Shown: positions 1 to 8,751 of the stretch, one piece after another
Layout: the number at the start of each line of letters is the position of its first letter
Numbering within the stretch: the stretch's first letter is position 1
NCBI GenBank assembly: GCA_037446495.1
Contig: JBBIIL010000005.1
Coordinates: 28,251 to 92,250 of the forward strand
From: CAIXZV01 sp037446495
Lineage (GTDB): Bacteria > Chloroflexota > Limnocylindria > Limnocylindrales > CSP1-4
Length of the DNA stretch: 64,000 nt
Direction of reading: 5' to 3'
Notes under the pieces: generated by a model
The model's input: only the letters and a program-made list of their open reading frames with translations
Told to the model about the DNA's origin: nothing
Database searches by the model: none
Translations under genes and position numbers: made by a program

Positions 1-414
1 GCACAGCGAGGCGAGCCCGCCCTCGACGAGCTTGATCGCCTCGACTGCGACCGCGGGCACGCCGTCGCGCTCGGCCCGCTCGAGCACATCGAGGATCCGC
101 GGGCGCACGGCCGGGTGGACGATGGCCTCGAGCTCGCGCAGACTCGCCGGGTCGGCGAACACGATCCGCCCGAGGGCCGCGCGGTCGAGCGCCCCGTCCG
201 GGCCGGTCACCGCCGGGCCGAAGTGCCGCAGCACCTCATCGTGGACGGGGCTCCCGGGCTCGGTCACGCCCCTGGCAACCGCGTCGGCGTCCACAACGGC
301 CACGCCCAGCTCCGCGAGCCAACGGACCACCTGGGACTTGCCGCAGCCGATGGGCCCGGTGATCCCGATGCGGACCGTGTGACCATGCCACGCGGAACCG
401 GAGCCTGCCGTCAC
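1..414 (-). CDS. coaE: Dephospho-CoA kinase, C-terminus off the window
   Basis: Catalyses the last step of coenzyme A synthesis, ATP-dependent phosphorylation of the ribose 3'-OH of dephospho-CoA, in the cytosol. The reading frame begins at a GTG at 414-412 that shares GTGA with the stop of the upstream ABC-F gene, so the two are translationally coupled. About 138 residues are visible. A P-loop GPIGCGKS lies near residues 20-27, followed by DADAVAR, the Asp-rich motif of this family, and by the lid-region DPASLRELEAIVHP and HPAV. The family is usually about 200 residues, so roughly 60 C-terminal residues lie beyond position 1. A more upstream start is not available without entering the neighbour further. 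Identification is firm from P-loop plus DADxxAR; the partial state is only a window effect. Confidence 0.9.
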   Translation of the reverse strand, partial: MTAGSGSAWHGHTVRIGITGPIGCGKSQVVRWLAELGVAVVDADAVARGVTEPGSPVHDEVLRHFGPAVTGPDGALDRAALGRIVFADPASLRELEAIVHPAVRPRILDVLERAERDGVPAVAVEAIKLVEGGLASLC

Positions 415-2456
415 GGCGCCTGGTCCTCCAGTTCCAGCCACGCGTCCTCCGCCTCTGCCAGCGCCCGAGACACGTCAGCAAGCTCGCTGGTCACGCGGCG
501 CATCTCGACGAAGTTCGCCGCCACGGACGGCTGACCCATCTGGAGTTCCAGCTGGCTCTTGCGCAGCCCGAGGCGGGCGAGCTCGCCGTTGAGCGACTCG
601 CTCCGACGACGATACGCGTCCTTCGACAGCTTCGGCTTGGGCGATCTCGCCGTCCTCGGCTTCCGTTGCGGCGGCGCGGCATCGGCGGACGGCGGATCCC
701 CCGCCTTGGGCCTCGCGGCGGTGCCGTCGCGCGAGCCGGCCGTCGGGGCGGGCGTTCCGGGTCGGAGGCGGTTCGCGCGGCGCCGGGCCTCGGCCTCGAT
801 GGTCCAGCCGTCGCCGACCGCCGCGCGCCAGGCGCGGTACCCGCCGTCGAACGGCACGGCCAGCCCGTCGCCCACGACCCACAGCCGTGCGCAGATGGTC
901 TCGAGCAGCCGCCGGTCGTGCGAGACCACGAGAATCGTCGCGTGCGACTCGACGAGGAACGCCTCGATGGCCTCGCGCGCCGCGATGTCGAGGTGGTTCG
1001 TGGGCTCGTCGAGGAGCATCAGGTTCGACGGCATGATCCCGAGGAGCGCGAGCTCGAGCCGCGAGCGCTCGCCGCCCGAGAGCATACGAACCTCCTTGAA
1101 CACGTCGTCGCCCCGGAACAGGAACCGCGCGAGGTAGCCGCGCGCCTCGCCGGGGGTGACCGGGATGGCCTCCATGAGGGCGTCGAGCACGGTGGCGCCG
1201 GGGATCGCCGCGTCCCGCAGCTGGGCGAGGTACGCAGGCTGGATCTGGTGCCCGAACGTGACCGAGCCGTCGAGCGCCGGCAGGTCCCCCGCGATCGTCC
1301 GGAGCAGCGTTGTCTTGCCGGCGCCGTTGGGTCCGACGATGCCAATGCGGTCCCCGCGCTGCGCCGCAAGGAACGGCGCTGTCGCGATCTCGACGGGCTC
1401 CGTGGCGTCCTGGCCGTCAGGCTTCACCGCGCCGCGCCCGGGCAGGTAGCCCACGGCCAGCTCGTCGAGGCGAACGACCAGCTCCCCGCTGCGAACCGGT
1501 CCCGCGCCCGCCAGCGCCTGGCCGTGCAGCCTGAGCGCACGACCCGCGCGGGGCGTCTCGACCGTCTGCTCCTTGAGCCGCTCCAGACGCGCCTCGTGCT
1601 CGTGCATCTTGGCGTGCTTGCGCTGGCTGCGGTACTTCTGGACGAGGTCGACCTCCTTGGCGACCTGGCTCTGGAGCGTCGCGGCCTCGCGCACGGACCG
1701 CTCGTCGCGCTCCAGGCGCTGTCGGTGAAAGCTCCTGTAGTCGCCCCGGAAGATCGTCAGCTTGCGGTCGCGGAGCTCCCAGATGCGGGTCACGGTGGCG
1801 TCGAGGAAGGCGCGGTCGTGCGACGCGACCAGGAGGGCGCCCTGACGGCGCCGGAGGTGCTCCTCGAGCCACTCGATCGCGCCCACGTCGAGATGGTTCG
1901 TGGGCTCGTCGAGGAGCAGCAGATCCGGGTCCGCGATCACCAAGCGCGCGAGGGCGGCGCGGGTCTGCTGGCCGCCGGACATCGCCGTGGGCGGACGACC
2001 CCACTCCTCGCGCGAGAAGCCGAGGCCGGACAGCGCCCCGTCCACGCGCTGGTCGAGCGTGTACCCGCCGAGGATCTCGAAGCGGTGCTGAAGCTCCTCG
2101 TACTCGGTGCCCGCCGCGTGGCCGGCGTGCTCCAGTTCGGCAAGCTCCTCCGCCATGCGCTCCAGATGCGCGGCACCGTGGCGGACGGCCGCGCGCAGGT
2201 CCGGCGCGGCCATGAACGCCTCGTCGAGGTGCGCCTCCTGCGCAAGCAGCCCGATCGTCAGGCCGCGGCGGCGCGCCACGTGGCCGCGGTCGGCGTCATC
2301 CCGCCCCGCGACGATCCGGAGCAGGGTCGTCTTGCCCGCCCCATTGGGCCCCACTAGGCCGACCCGATCGCCTGGGGCCATGGCGCCCGATACCGCGTCC
2401 AGGATGACGAAGGTGCCGATCTCGCGCGTGACCGACTCGAGGCGGACGAGGCTCAC
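411..2456 (-). CDS. ABC-F family ATPase (Uup/EttA-type)
   Basis: Soluble tandem ABC ATPase of 681 residues without membrane segments, the arrangement of ABC-F proteins that act on the ribosome rather than in transport. The first nucleotide-binding domain has Walker A GPNGAGKTT at 36-44, signature SGGQQ at 160-164 and Walker B LLLLDEPTNHLD at 179-190. A charged linker (about 240-310, rich in Arg, Lys and Glu) corresponds to the P-site tRNA interaction motif. The second domain repeats GPNGAGKTT, SGGERSR and LLDEPTNHLD. A Pro/Ala/Lys-rich spacer leads to a C-terminal coiled coil of about 70 residues, as in Uup. It sits in a 4-bp-overlap series mutM, abc-F, coaE. Which ABC-F subgroup it belongs to cannot be settled by eye. 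Confidence 0.93.
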   Translation of the reverse strand: MSLVRLESVTREIGTFVILDAVSGAMAPGDRVGLVGPNGAGKTTLLRIVAGRDDADRGHVARRRGLTIGLLAQEAHLDEAFMAAPDLRAAVRHGAAHLERMAEELAELEHAGHAAGTEYEELQHRFEILGGYTLDQRVDGALSGLGFSREEWGRPPTAMSGGQQTRAALARLVIADPDLLLLDEPTNHLDVGAIEWLEEHLRRRQGALLVASHDRAFLDATVTRIWELRDRKLTIFRGDYRSFHRQRLERDERSVREAATLQSQVAKEVDLVQKYRSQRKHAKMHEHEARLERLKEQTVETPRAGRALRLHGQALAGAGPVRSGELVVRLDELAVGYLPGRGAVKPDGQDATEPVEIATAPFLAAQRGDRIGIVGPNGAGKTTLLRTIAGDLPALDGSVTFGHQIQPAYLAQLRDAAIPGATVLDALMEAIPVTPGEARGYLARFLFRGDDVFKEVRMLSGGERSRLELALLGIMPSNLMLLDEPTNHLDIAAREAIEAFLVESHATILVVSHDRRLLETICARLWVVGDGLAVPFDGGYRAWRAAVGDGWTIEAEARRRANRLRPGTPAPTAGSRDGTAARPKAGDPPSADAAPPQRKPRTARSPKPKLSKDAYRRRSESLNGELARLGLRKSQLELQMGQPSVAANFVEMRRVTSELADVSRALAEAEDAWLELEDQAP

Positions 2457-3544
2457 GCGTCGGCCCGCTCGCCGGCGGCCAGCGTCGCGCCCGGGTCGGA
2501 GGCCCCGGCCCGCGCCCTAGCCCGTCGCGCCGCCGCGGCCGCCCTTGTCCGTGCCGCGCCTTCGCGCGCCTTCGCCGCCTCGTCGGCGGTCCGACCCAAG
2601 GTGCCCTCGCCGTCGAGGTCAACCCAGCGGCGGCCCTTGCGAGATCCCGCCGCCCGGCCCGGCCGCGGGGTGCCGGTGGCGAGCAGCTTCGCCGCCCCCG
2701 GCCGGTCGCTCGCGGGCAGGCGCTGGCAGAACGAGCAGAAGTGCGTGGCGCGGATGCCGATGACGATCCGCCTGACCGGCCGGCCGCACCGGCGACAGGG
2801 CTGGCCTGTCCGCTGGTACACGTCGAGGCGCTCCTGCATGTCGCCGTCGCCGTCGGGCGCGGTGTAGTCGTCGATGGAGCTGCCGCGCCGCTCGACGGCC
2901 TCGGCGAGGATCCCCACGACGTGGCGGTGCAGCTCGAGCTCGTCGTGCGGGCGCAGCGTGGCGGCTGACCGAAGCGGGTGCAGCCTCGAGCGCCAGAGGG
3001 CCTCGTCCGCGTAGATGTTGCCGACGCCGGCGATGAACTCCTGGTCCACCAGGAGCGGCTTGAGACGGGCTCGACGCCTGCGGATCCGGCCCCGGAAGAC
3101 GCGCAGCGTGAAGCGCGGGTCGAGCGGCTCTGGCCCGATGCCCTCGAACGGGTCGTCGTCCGCGGCGTAGAGGCCCACCCGGCCGAACTTGCGGACGTCG
3201 CGGAACCGGACCTCCCGGCCGTCGCCCAGGGTGAGGGCCAGGCGCTCATACGGGTCCCGGGGCAGCGTGCCTCTGACCACGAACAGCTGGCCGGTCATCT
3301 TGAGGTGGACCGTCAGGAACGTGCCGCCGTCGAGGTCGATGACCAGCTGCTTGCCGCGCCGGCCGATACGCTCGATCCGACGGCCGGCCACGCCACGCTC
3401 GAAGCTCGGCGGGTCGCCGTCGCGCAGCGTCCCCGGCCACGCGACGCGCGCGCCGGTGATCACCGGGCCAGGCCTGCCGCCTTCGGGCAGCAGGTGGCGC
3501 CGGAGGTCGCGCGCGACGGTCTCGACCTCGGGGAGCTCAGGCAT
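2453..3544 (-). CDS. mutM: Formamidopyrimidine-DNA glycosylase
   Basis: Base-excision repair enzyme that removes 8-oxoguanine and formamidopyrimidines and cleaves the abasic strand. The mature N-terminus PELPEVE carries the catalytic Pro2 and Glu3. The conserved Lys65 (RRGKQL) and the helix-two-turn-helix with LVDQEFIAGVGNIYADEALW (166-184) are present. The zinc finger is C250-x2-C253-x16-C270-x2-C273. The protein has 363 residues against the usual 270-290, because an Ala/Arg/Lys-rich, low-complexity tail of about 85 residues follows the zinc finger. That basic tail may add non-specific DNA affinity (inference). The ATG has a -10 hexamer TATCGT 7 nt upstream, suggesting a leaderless transcript that continues into the ABC-F gene and coaE. 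Confidence 0.95.
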   Translation of the reverse strand: MPELPEVETVARDLRRHLLPEGGRPGPVITGARVAWPGTLRDGDPPSFERGVAGRRIERIGRRGKQLVIDLDGGTFLTVHLKMTGQLFVVRGTLPRDPYERLALTLGDGREVRFRDVRKFGRVGLYAADDDPFEGIGPEPLDPRFTLRVFRGRIRRRRARLKPLLVDQEFIAGVGNIYADEALWRSRLHPLRSAATLRPHDELELHRHVVGILAEAVERRGSSIDDYTAPDGDGDMQERLDVYQRTGQPCRRCGRPVRRIVIGIRATHFCSFCQRLPASDRPGAAKLLATGTPRPGRAAGSRKGRRWVDLDGEGTLGRTADEAAKAREGAARTRAAAAARRARARAGASDPGATLAAGERADA

Positions 3545-3551
3545 GCCCGAG

Positions 3552-3557
3552 ACGATA
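3552..3557 (-). promoter_or_regulatory. -10 hexamer of mutM operon (TATCGT)
   Basis: TATCGT on the minus strand with 7 nt between it and the mutM ATG. A start site 6-8 nt downstream of a -10 would place the first transcribed base at or next to the A of ATG, that is, a leaderless mRNA. No convincing -35 is visible. Confidence 0.5.
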
Positions 3558-3764
3558 GGGCACGAGGCGCGACCGCGCGAGCGGGGCAGATCAGAGCCCC
3601 AGCGTCACTTGTGCGGGCGTCGAACGATCGCCGATGATGCTGTCGGCCGCAGCTGCCAGCAGCGTGGAGAGCGTCCAGATCCCGTCAGGCACAGCGGTCG
3701 CGTCTTGGGGTCTGTGCCGGTCATGGCCGGCGGGTCGGTCGACTCGACGAGGAGGTGCCCTGGC

Positions 3765-5393
3765 GTGCATGCGTGGTGGCGGGACGCCGTCGTCTACCAG
3801 GTCTACCCACGCTCCTTCGCCGACGCGGACGGCAATGGCGTCGGCGACCTGCCGGGCATCACGGGTCGGCTGGGCTACCTCGCCGCGCTCGGCGTGGACG
3901 CGATCTGGATCGGTCCGTGCTTCGCCAGCCCACAGGTGGACCACGGGTACGACGTGGCCGACTACCGGGCCATCGACCCGCTGTTCGGCACCCTCGAGGA
4001 CATGGACCAGCTGGTCGCGGCCGCCCACGCGCTGGGCATCCGCGTGACGCTGGACCTCGTGCCCAACCACACGTCCGACCAGCACGCCTGGTTCCGCGCG
4101 GCCGTCGCAGCTGGCATAGGCAGCCCCGAGCGCAAGCGGTACCACTTCCGCGACGGCCGCGGCGCCAACGGTGACGCCCCGCCGAACAATTGGCACGCGG
4201 TCTTCGGCGGGTCCTCCTGGACCCGCGTGTCCGAGCCGGACGGTACGCCAGGGCAGTGGTACTACCACCTCTTCGCCGCGCAGCAGCCCGACCTCAACTG
4301 GTCCAACCCGGACGTGCTGGCCCAGTTCGAGTCGATCCTCCGGTTCTGGCTGGACCGCGGGATCGACGGCTTCCGGATCGACGTGGCCGACGGGCTGCTC
4401 AAGGACCCCGCGTTCCCCGACACGCCAGACGGGTCCGCCATCATCCACAAGGGGGCCGACTCGCCAGTGCACGACACGTACCGGGCGCTGCGCCGCGTGC
4501 TGGATGCGTACCCGGGCGACCGGATGGCGGTGATCGAGACGGGCGCGGAAGCTGAGACCGTCTCGCTGTTCCTGCGGCCCGACGAGATGCAGCTCGCATT
4601 CAACTTCCAGTTCGTCCACGCCGGGTTCGAGGCAGCCGCCTTCCGCGCGGCGATCGACGCCGCGCTAGCGGCGAACGCCCTCGTCGGGGCGACGGGCACC
4701 TGGGTCACCGACAACCATGACACCACGCGATCGGTCACGCGGTACGGGCAACTCGGGCGGCTGTCCGGGGCCTATGTGCCGGGCGAGATGCGGATCCGCG
4801 GCGCGGGCGACGTAGACGTGGCCGCGGGACGGCGCCGGGCGCGGGCAGTGGCGCTGCTGCTGCTGGCATTGCCTGGGGCGGCATACCTGTACCAGGGCCA
4901 GGAACTGGGCCTGCCGAACGTGGACGACCTGCCCGAGTCGGCGCTGGCGGACCCGATCTGGGAGCGGTCGCGCCACACGATCCGCGGCCGCGACGGCTGC
5001 CGGGTGCCGATGCCCTGGTCGGGCGACCAGCCGCCCTTCGGGTTCTCGACCTCTGCTTCGACCTGGCTCCCGATGCCCGAGGCGTGGGCGGCGTTCACCG
5101 TGAAGGCACAGGCGGCCGACGACGCGTCGATGCTGTCGCTCTATCGCACCGCGCTCCGTCTCCGTCGCGAGCACCGAGCGCTCGGCCGCGGAGAGCTCCG
5201 CTGGGGGGAGGGCAGCTCCAAGTCCGTGCTGGCGCTCGACGTCATCAGCCCGGGCGAGACGGTCCGCGTGGTGGTCAACTTCGGCCGGTCGCCGGTGCTG
5301 CTGCCGGGGGGCGCCTGCCTCCTGGCGTCAGCGCCAGTCGAGCATCGGCGGCTCCCGGCTGAGGCCGCCGCCTGGGTGCGCCTTTCGGGCTGA
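3765..5393 (+). CDS. GH13 family alpha-glucosidase / oligo-1,6-glucosidase-like
   Basis: Retaining glycoside hydrolase of 542 residues acting on alpha-linked gluco-oligosaccharides; no signal peptide, so probably cytosolic. The GTG at 3765 is chosen because AGGAGGTG (3750-3757) sits 7 nt upstream and because the protein then opens with HAWWRDAVVYQVYPRSF, the usual family start. The frame is open further upstream without a ribosome site. Conserved regions: DLVPNHTS (region I), GFRIDVAD with the Asp nucleophile (II), VIETGAE with the probable Glu acid/base (III, the usual Gly before Glu is Ile) and TDNHDTTR (IV). It is a lone plus-strand gene between mutM and polA. Substrate preference (maltose, isomaltose, sucrose or trehalose) cannot be told. 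Confidence 0.88.
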   Translation: MHAWWRDAVVYQVYPRSFADADGNGVGDLPGITGRLGYLAALGVDAIWIGPCFASPQVDHGYDVADYRAIDPLFGTLEDMDQLVAAAHALGIRVTLDLVPNHTSDQHAWFRAAVAAGIGSPERKRYHFRDGRGANGDAPPNNWHAVFGGSSWTRVSEPDGTPGQWYYHLFAAQQPDLNWSNPDVLAQFESILRFWLDRGIDGFRIDVADGLLKDPAFPDTPDGSAIIHKGADSPVHDTYRALRRVLDAYPGDRMAVIETGAEAETVSLFLRPDEMQLAFNFQFVHAGFEAAAFRAAIDAALAANALVGATGTWVTDNHDTTRSVTRYGQLGRLSGAYVPGEMRIRGAGDVDVAAGRRRARAVALLLLALPGAAYLYQGQELGLPNVDDLPESALADPIWERSRHTIRGRDGCRVPMPWSGDQPPFGFSTSASTWLPMPEAWAAFTVKAQAADDASMLSLYRTALRLRREHRALGRGELRWGEGSSKSVLALDVISPGETVRVVVNFGRSPVLLPGGACLLASAPVEHRRLPAEAAAWVRLSG

Positions 5394-5462
5394 TCGGCCG
5401 CTGGGCTCAACGGCCGCCCTGGGCCGGTCGAGCGGTCGCCCGGGGCCCTGCGTGGACGCCCT

Positions 5463-5511
5463 CCCGGCGGGAGCCAGGCCGGGGATGCCCGCCCGGCGGG
5501 AGCCGGGCCGG
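5463..5511. repeat. Direct repeat with palindromic cores between convergent genes
   Basis: A 20-bp sequence beginning CCCGGCGGGAGCC occurs at 5463-5482 and again at 5492-5511 with one mismatch. Each copy contains a CTCCCGGCGGGAG-like palindrome, and the second can pair with the nearby GCCGGCGGGC. The position, between the stop of the glucosidase and the stop of polA, suits a bidirectional transcription barrier. There is no T-run, so the terminator role is inference. Confidence 0.45.
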
Positions 5512-5516
5512 CGGGC

Positions 5517-8453
5517 CTAGGGCGCGCTGAGCCCATCGGGCACCTCGCCCGCCTCGGCGAGCGCGGCATCGCGGTGCGACACCGGCGTCATGCCCTCCCA
5601 CGAGTCGCCGGTCTTGACCTCCACCGTGAGGGCCACAGACAACGGCAGCGCGCCCTCCATCGCCTCGCGCAGGACGGGAACCAGCCGTTCCACCTCGTCG
5701 CGCGGCGCCTCGATCAGCAGCTCGTCATGGACCGAGAGCAGCAGCCGTGAGCGGAAGCCGCCGTCGCGCAGCGCTTGATCCGCGCGGATCATCGCGATCT
5801 TCACGATGTCGGCCGCCGTGCCCTGGATGGGCATGTTGATCGCCATCCGCTCGCCTGCCTGGCGCAGCGCGCCGTTGGACGAGGTGAGCTCCGGGATCCG
5901 TCGCCGACGCCCGAGGAGCGTGGACACGTACCCCAGGTCCTTCGCGGTCTCACGGATGTGGACCATGTACCTGCTGATCCCGTTGTAGGCGTCGAAGTAG
6001 CTCTTGATGAAGGCCTGAGCCTCCTCGCGGCTAATACCGGCCCGGGACGAGAGACCAAAGTCGCTCATGCCGTAGGCGAGGCCGAAGTTGACCATCTTGG
6101 CCATCGAGCGCTCGTCCGAGGTGACGTCCGCCGGGTCCTTGTGGAGCACGCGCGCGGCGGTCTCGCGGTGGATGTCGGCCTCGCGCGCGAACGCGTCGGC
6201 AAGGTGCGCGTCGCCGGACACGTGGGCGATCACGCGCAGCTCGATCTGGCTGTAGTCGGCCGCGACCAGGGTGGTGTCCGGCGAGCCCGCGACGAAGGCG
6301 TGCCGGATGCGACGGCCGAGCGGCGTGCGGATGGGAATGTTCTGCAGGTTCGGGTCGGACGAGGAGAGCCGCCCCGTCGCCGCCACCGCCTGGTTGAACA
6401 GCGTGTGGAGCCGCCCGTCCGGGCCGATCAGGTTGGGCAGCGCCTCGACGTACGTCGAGCGCAGCTTCGTATAGGTGCGCCAGTCCAGCACAGGTGCGAT
6501 GACCGGGTGGACACCGCGCAGCTCCTCGAGCACCGTGGCGTCGGTCGAGTAGCCGGTCTTGGTCTTGCGGCCCCTCGGTAGCTGCAGCTCCTCGAACAGG
6601 ATCTCGCCCAGCTGCTTGGGCGACCCGATGGTGAACTGGTGGCCGACGGCGGCGTAGATCTCGCCCTCGAGGCGCTCGATCTCAGCGGCGAACTCGCGCT
6701 CGAGCCCGGCCAGCGCGTCACGGTCGAGTGCCACGCCGACCGCCTCCATCCGCGCGAGGATCGGGATCAGCGGCAGCTCGATCTCGGCGAACAGCCGCTC
6801 GGCGCCCTCGTCGCGAAGGGCCAGCTCCAGGCTCGGCCGGACCGCTAGAGCCGCCAGCGCCTCGAGCCCGGCCACCGCGGTGGGCGGCAGGCCTGCGGCG
6901 GCCGGGGGCAGGACCAGGTCGAGCCGCTCCGCCACGACGTCGGCGATCTTCTGCGCCCGGAGGGCGGCATTGACGAGGTACGCGGCGATCTGGGTGTCGA
7001 ACGCGATGGGCGTCGCGGGCGCGTCGCGGTCGTCGCCGAAGCGGGAGGTCAGCAGCGGCTTCACCTCGTGACCCGCGAGCGGCACACCAACCGCCTCGAC
7101 CAGCCGCCGCAGCGCGAGCGACGCCTCGGGGCCGTCCGCGGCGGCCACCCGCCCGTCATCGCCCGCGACGGCGAGCGAGAGCGGGGTGCCCGCCAGCGGT
7201 CGCGGGTCGTCGGTGACGAGCGCGACCCCGACCGCGCTCAGCCCGCGCAGCCATGGCTCCAGCGCCGCCACCCCATCCTCGCCCACGACGCCGATCCGGC
7301 TCGGGTCCACGATGGCCGCCGCGAGAGCGCCGGCGAGGTCCCCCGTGGCGCTTGCCAGGGCCTCGGCGCGGGCCTCGGCGGCGGGCGACGCGCCGGCGAT
7401 GCTGCCGTGGGCGCTGCCGGTGGACACCACGTCGAAGTCGAGCGACAGCTGCAGCGCGCCGGGATCGGCCTGGGCCTGCTGCGCCGACGCGCCCGCGCCG
7501 CGCGCGTTGGCGGCCGTGGCCGCCGGGGACCCGGCGCGCGCCTCGCGCAGGCGGATGAGCGCCTCCTCCGGCCGCTCCCCCACCAGCGGCGGCAGCCGGT
7601 CGATGAGCGTGCGGAACTCCAGCTCGCGGAAGAGGCGCACCACGGCCTCCCGGTCGTAGTCCCCCACCCGACCGCGGTCCGGGTCGAGCACGACGTCCAC
7701 GTCGCGGACCAGGCGCATCAGCTCCCGGCTCTCGAGGACCGTCTCGCGGTGGTCGGCGAGCAGCGGCTGGAGCCTCACGGGCGCCACCTGGTCGAGGTTC
7801 TCGAACAGGTTGTCCAGCGTCTCCCACGTCGCGATGAGCTTCGCTGCCGTCTTCTCGCCCACGCCGGGAATGCCCGGGATGTTGTCCGACGGGTCCCCCT
7901 TGAGCGCCTTGTAGTCGAGCATCTGCCCCGGCCGCAGCCCCCAGCGGTCCTCGATCCGAGCGAGGTCGTAGGTGACGCTGTTCGACGCGCCGCCGCGCAG
8001 CGAGACCATCAGGCGGGTGTGCTCGTCCACGAGCTGGAGCATGTCCAGGTCGCCGGTCAGGATCGTCACGTCCATGCCGGCGGCCGCGGCCTGGCCGGTG
8101 AGCGTGGCGATGGCGTCGTCGGCCTCGAAGCCCTCGCGCTCGTAGACGGGGATGCCCAGGGCGCGGACGACGTCGCGGACCTTGGGGATCTGGTCGCGCA
8201 TGTCGTCGGGCATGCGGGTGCGCGTGGCCTTGTACTCGGCGTAGCGGTCGTGCCGGAACGTGGGCTTGGGCAGGTCGAAGGCGACGGCCCACAGGTCGGG
8301 CTTCGCGTCCTGGATCGCGCGGAGGACGATGTTCGTGAAGCCGAACACCGCCGTCACGAGCTCGCCCTTCGACGTGGTCAGCGGCTGGTCGATGAGGGCG
8401 TAGTAGCCGCGGTAGATCAGGCCGTTGCCGTCGAGCAGCAGGAGGCGGTCCAT
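5517..8453 (-). CDS. polA: DNA polymerase I
   Basis: Repair and Okazaki-fragment-processing polymerase of 978 residues. The ATG at 8453 gives MDRLLLLDGNGLIYRGYYAL, the normal start of the 5'-nuclease domain. Residues 1-290 form the 5'-3' exonuclease with helix-hairpin-helix (GVGEKTA). About 330-590 is an exonuclease-like domain in which the DxE and other metal-binding residues are not recognisable, so proofreading is probably lost, as in Taq. The polymerase domain has motif A DYSQIELRVIAHVSGD, motif B KMVNFGLAYGMSDFGL and motif C LLSVHDELLIEAP. Transcription probably starts at or next to the ATG (TACACT 7 nt upstream). Convergent with the glucosidase gene. Confidence 0.96.
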   Translation of the reverse strand: MDRLLLLDGNGLIYRGYYALIDQPLTTSKGELVTAVFGFTNIVLRAIQDAKPDLWAVAFDLPKPTFRHDRYAEYKATRTRMPDDMRDQIPKVRDVVRALGIPVYEREGFEADDAIATLTGQAAAAGMDVTILTGDLDMLQLVDEHTRLMVSLRGGASNSVTYDLARIEDRWGLRPGQMLDYKALKGDPSDNIPGIPGVGEKTAAKLIATWETLDNLFENLDQVAPVRLQPLLADHRETVLESRELMRLVRDVDVVLDPDRGRVGDYDREAVVRLFRELEFRTLIDRLPPLVGERPEEALIRLREARAGSPAATAANARGAGASAQQAQADPGALQLSLDFDVVSTGSAHGSIAGASPAAEARAEALASATGDLAGALAAAIVDPSRIGVVGEDGVAALEPWLRGLSAVGVALVTDDPRPLAGTPLSLAVAGDDGRVAAADGPEASLALRRLVEAVGVPLAGHEVKPLLTSRFGDDRDAPATPIAFDTQIAAYLVNAALRAQKIADVVAERLDLVLPPAAAGLPPTAVAGLEALAALAVRPSLELALRDEGAERLFAEIELPLIPILARMEAVGVALDRDALAGLEREFAAEIERLEGEIYAAVGHQFTIGSPKQLGEILFEELQLPRGRKTKTGYSTDATVLEELRGVHPVIAPVLDWRTYTKLRSTYVEALPNLIGPDGRLHTLFNQAVAATGRLSSSDPNLQNIPIRTPLGRRIRHAFVAGSPDTTLVAADYSQIELRVIAHVSGDAHLADAFAREADIHRETAARVLHKDPADVTSDERSMAKMVNFGLAYGMSDFGLSSRAGISREEAQAFIKSYFDAYNGISRYMVHIRETAKDLGYVSTLLGRRRRIPELTSSNGALRQAGERMAINMPIQGTAADIVKIAMIRADQALRDGGFRSRLLLSVHDELLIEAPRDEVERLVPVLREAMEGALPLSVALTVEVKTGDSWEGMTPVSHRDAALAEAGEVPDGLSAP

Positions 8454-8460
8454 CGCGCTG

Positions 8461-8466
8461 AGTGTA
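8461..8466 (-). promoter_or_regulatory. -10 hexamer of polA (TACACT)
   Basis: TACACT on the minus strand, 7 nt before the polA ATG; implies a leaderless or near-leaderless transcript. Confidence 0.5.
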
Positions 8467-8607
8467 CGCGGCGGGGTGACGGCGAGGCCGGCGGGGTTCC
8501 GGTGCCTCCGCCGAGCTCGCCCAGGGGATGCCCGCGCTCCCCCTGGGGATGCCCTCCGTTGGGCCGGACCGCGTCGAGACGTGCCGCCCCCAGCCGCGTG
8601 GTGCTCC

Positions 8608-8751
8608 TGGTGCACCAAATCCGCCCGCCGCGGCCCACGGATGCCGCTATCGGTGCATGTGGTGCACCAACTTCAGCCGTTGGTGCCTCCGGCGCACCAA
8701 CTTGGTCTTCTGGCGCCGGTTCGGCCGCGATTTGGTGCATGTGCTGCACCA
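8608..8751. repeat. Cluster of TGGTGCA / TGCACCA inverted repeats
   Basis: Four related dyads lie within 144 bp. TGGTGCACCA is a perfect 10-bp palindrome at 8608-8617 and 8660-8669. TTGGTGC and GCACCAA flank a 7-nt spacer at 8680-8700. TGGTGCA and TGCACCA flank a 5-nt spacer at 8733-8751. Half-sites keep the same sequence while the spacing varies (0, 7, 5), which resembles a multi-site operator or a family of small hairpins more than chance. They lie 155-300 bp upstream of polA and 357-500 bp upstream of pfkA. No regulator can be named. Confidence 0.6.

Noticed and set aside
3723..3764. ATG at 3723 as the start of the GH13 gene
   Set aside because: The GTG at 3765 has a strong AGGAGGTG and gives the normal family N-terminus; the ATG has no such site.
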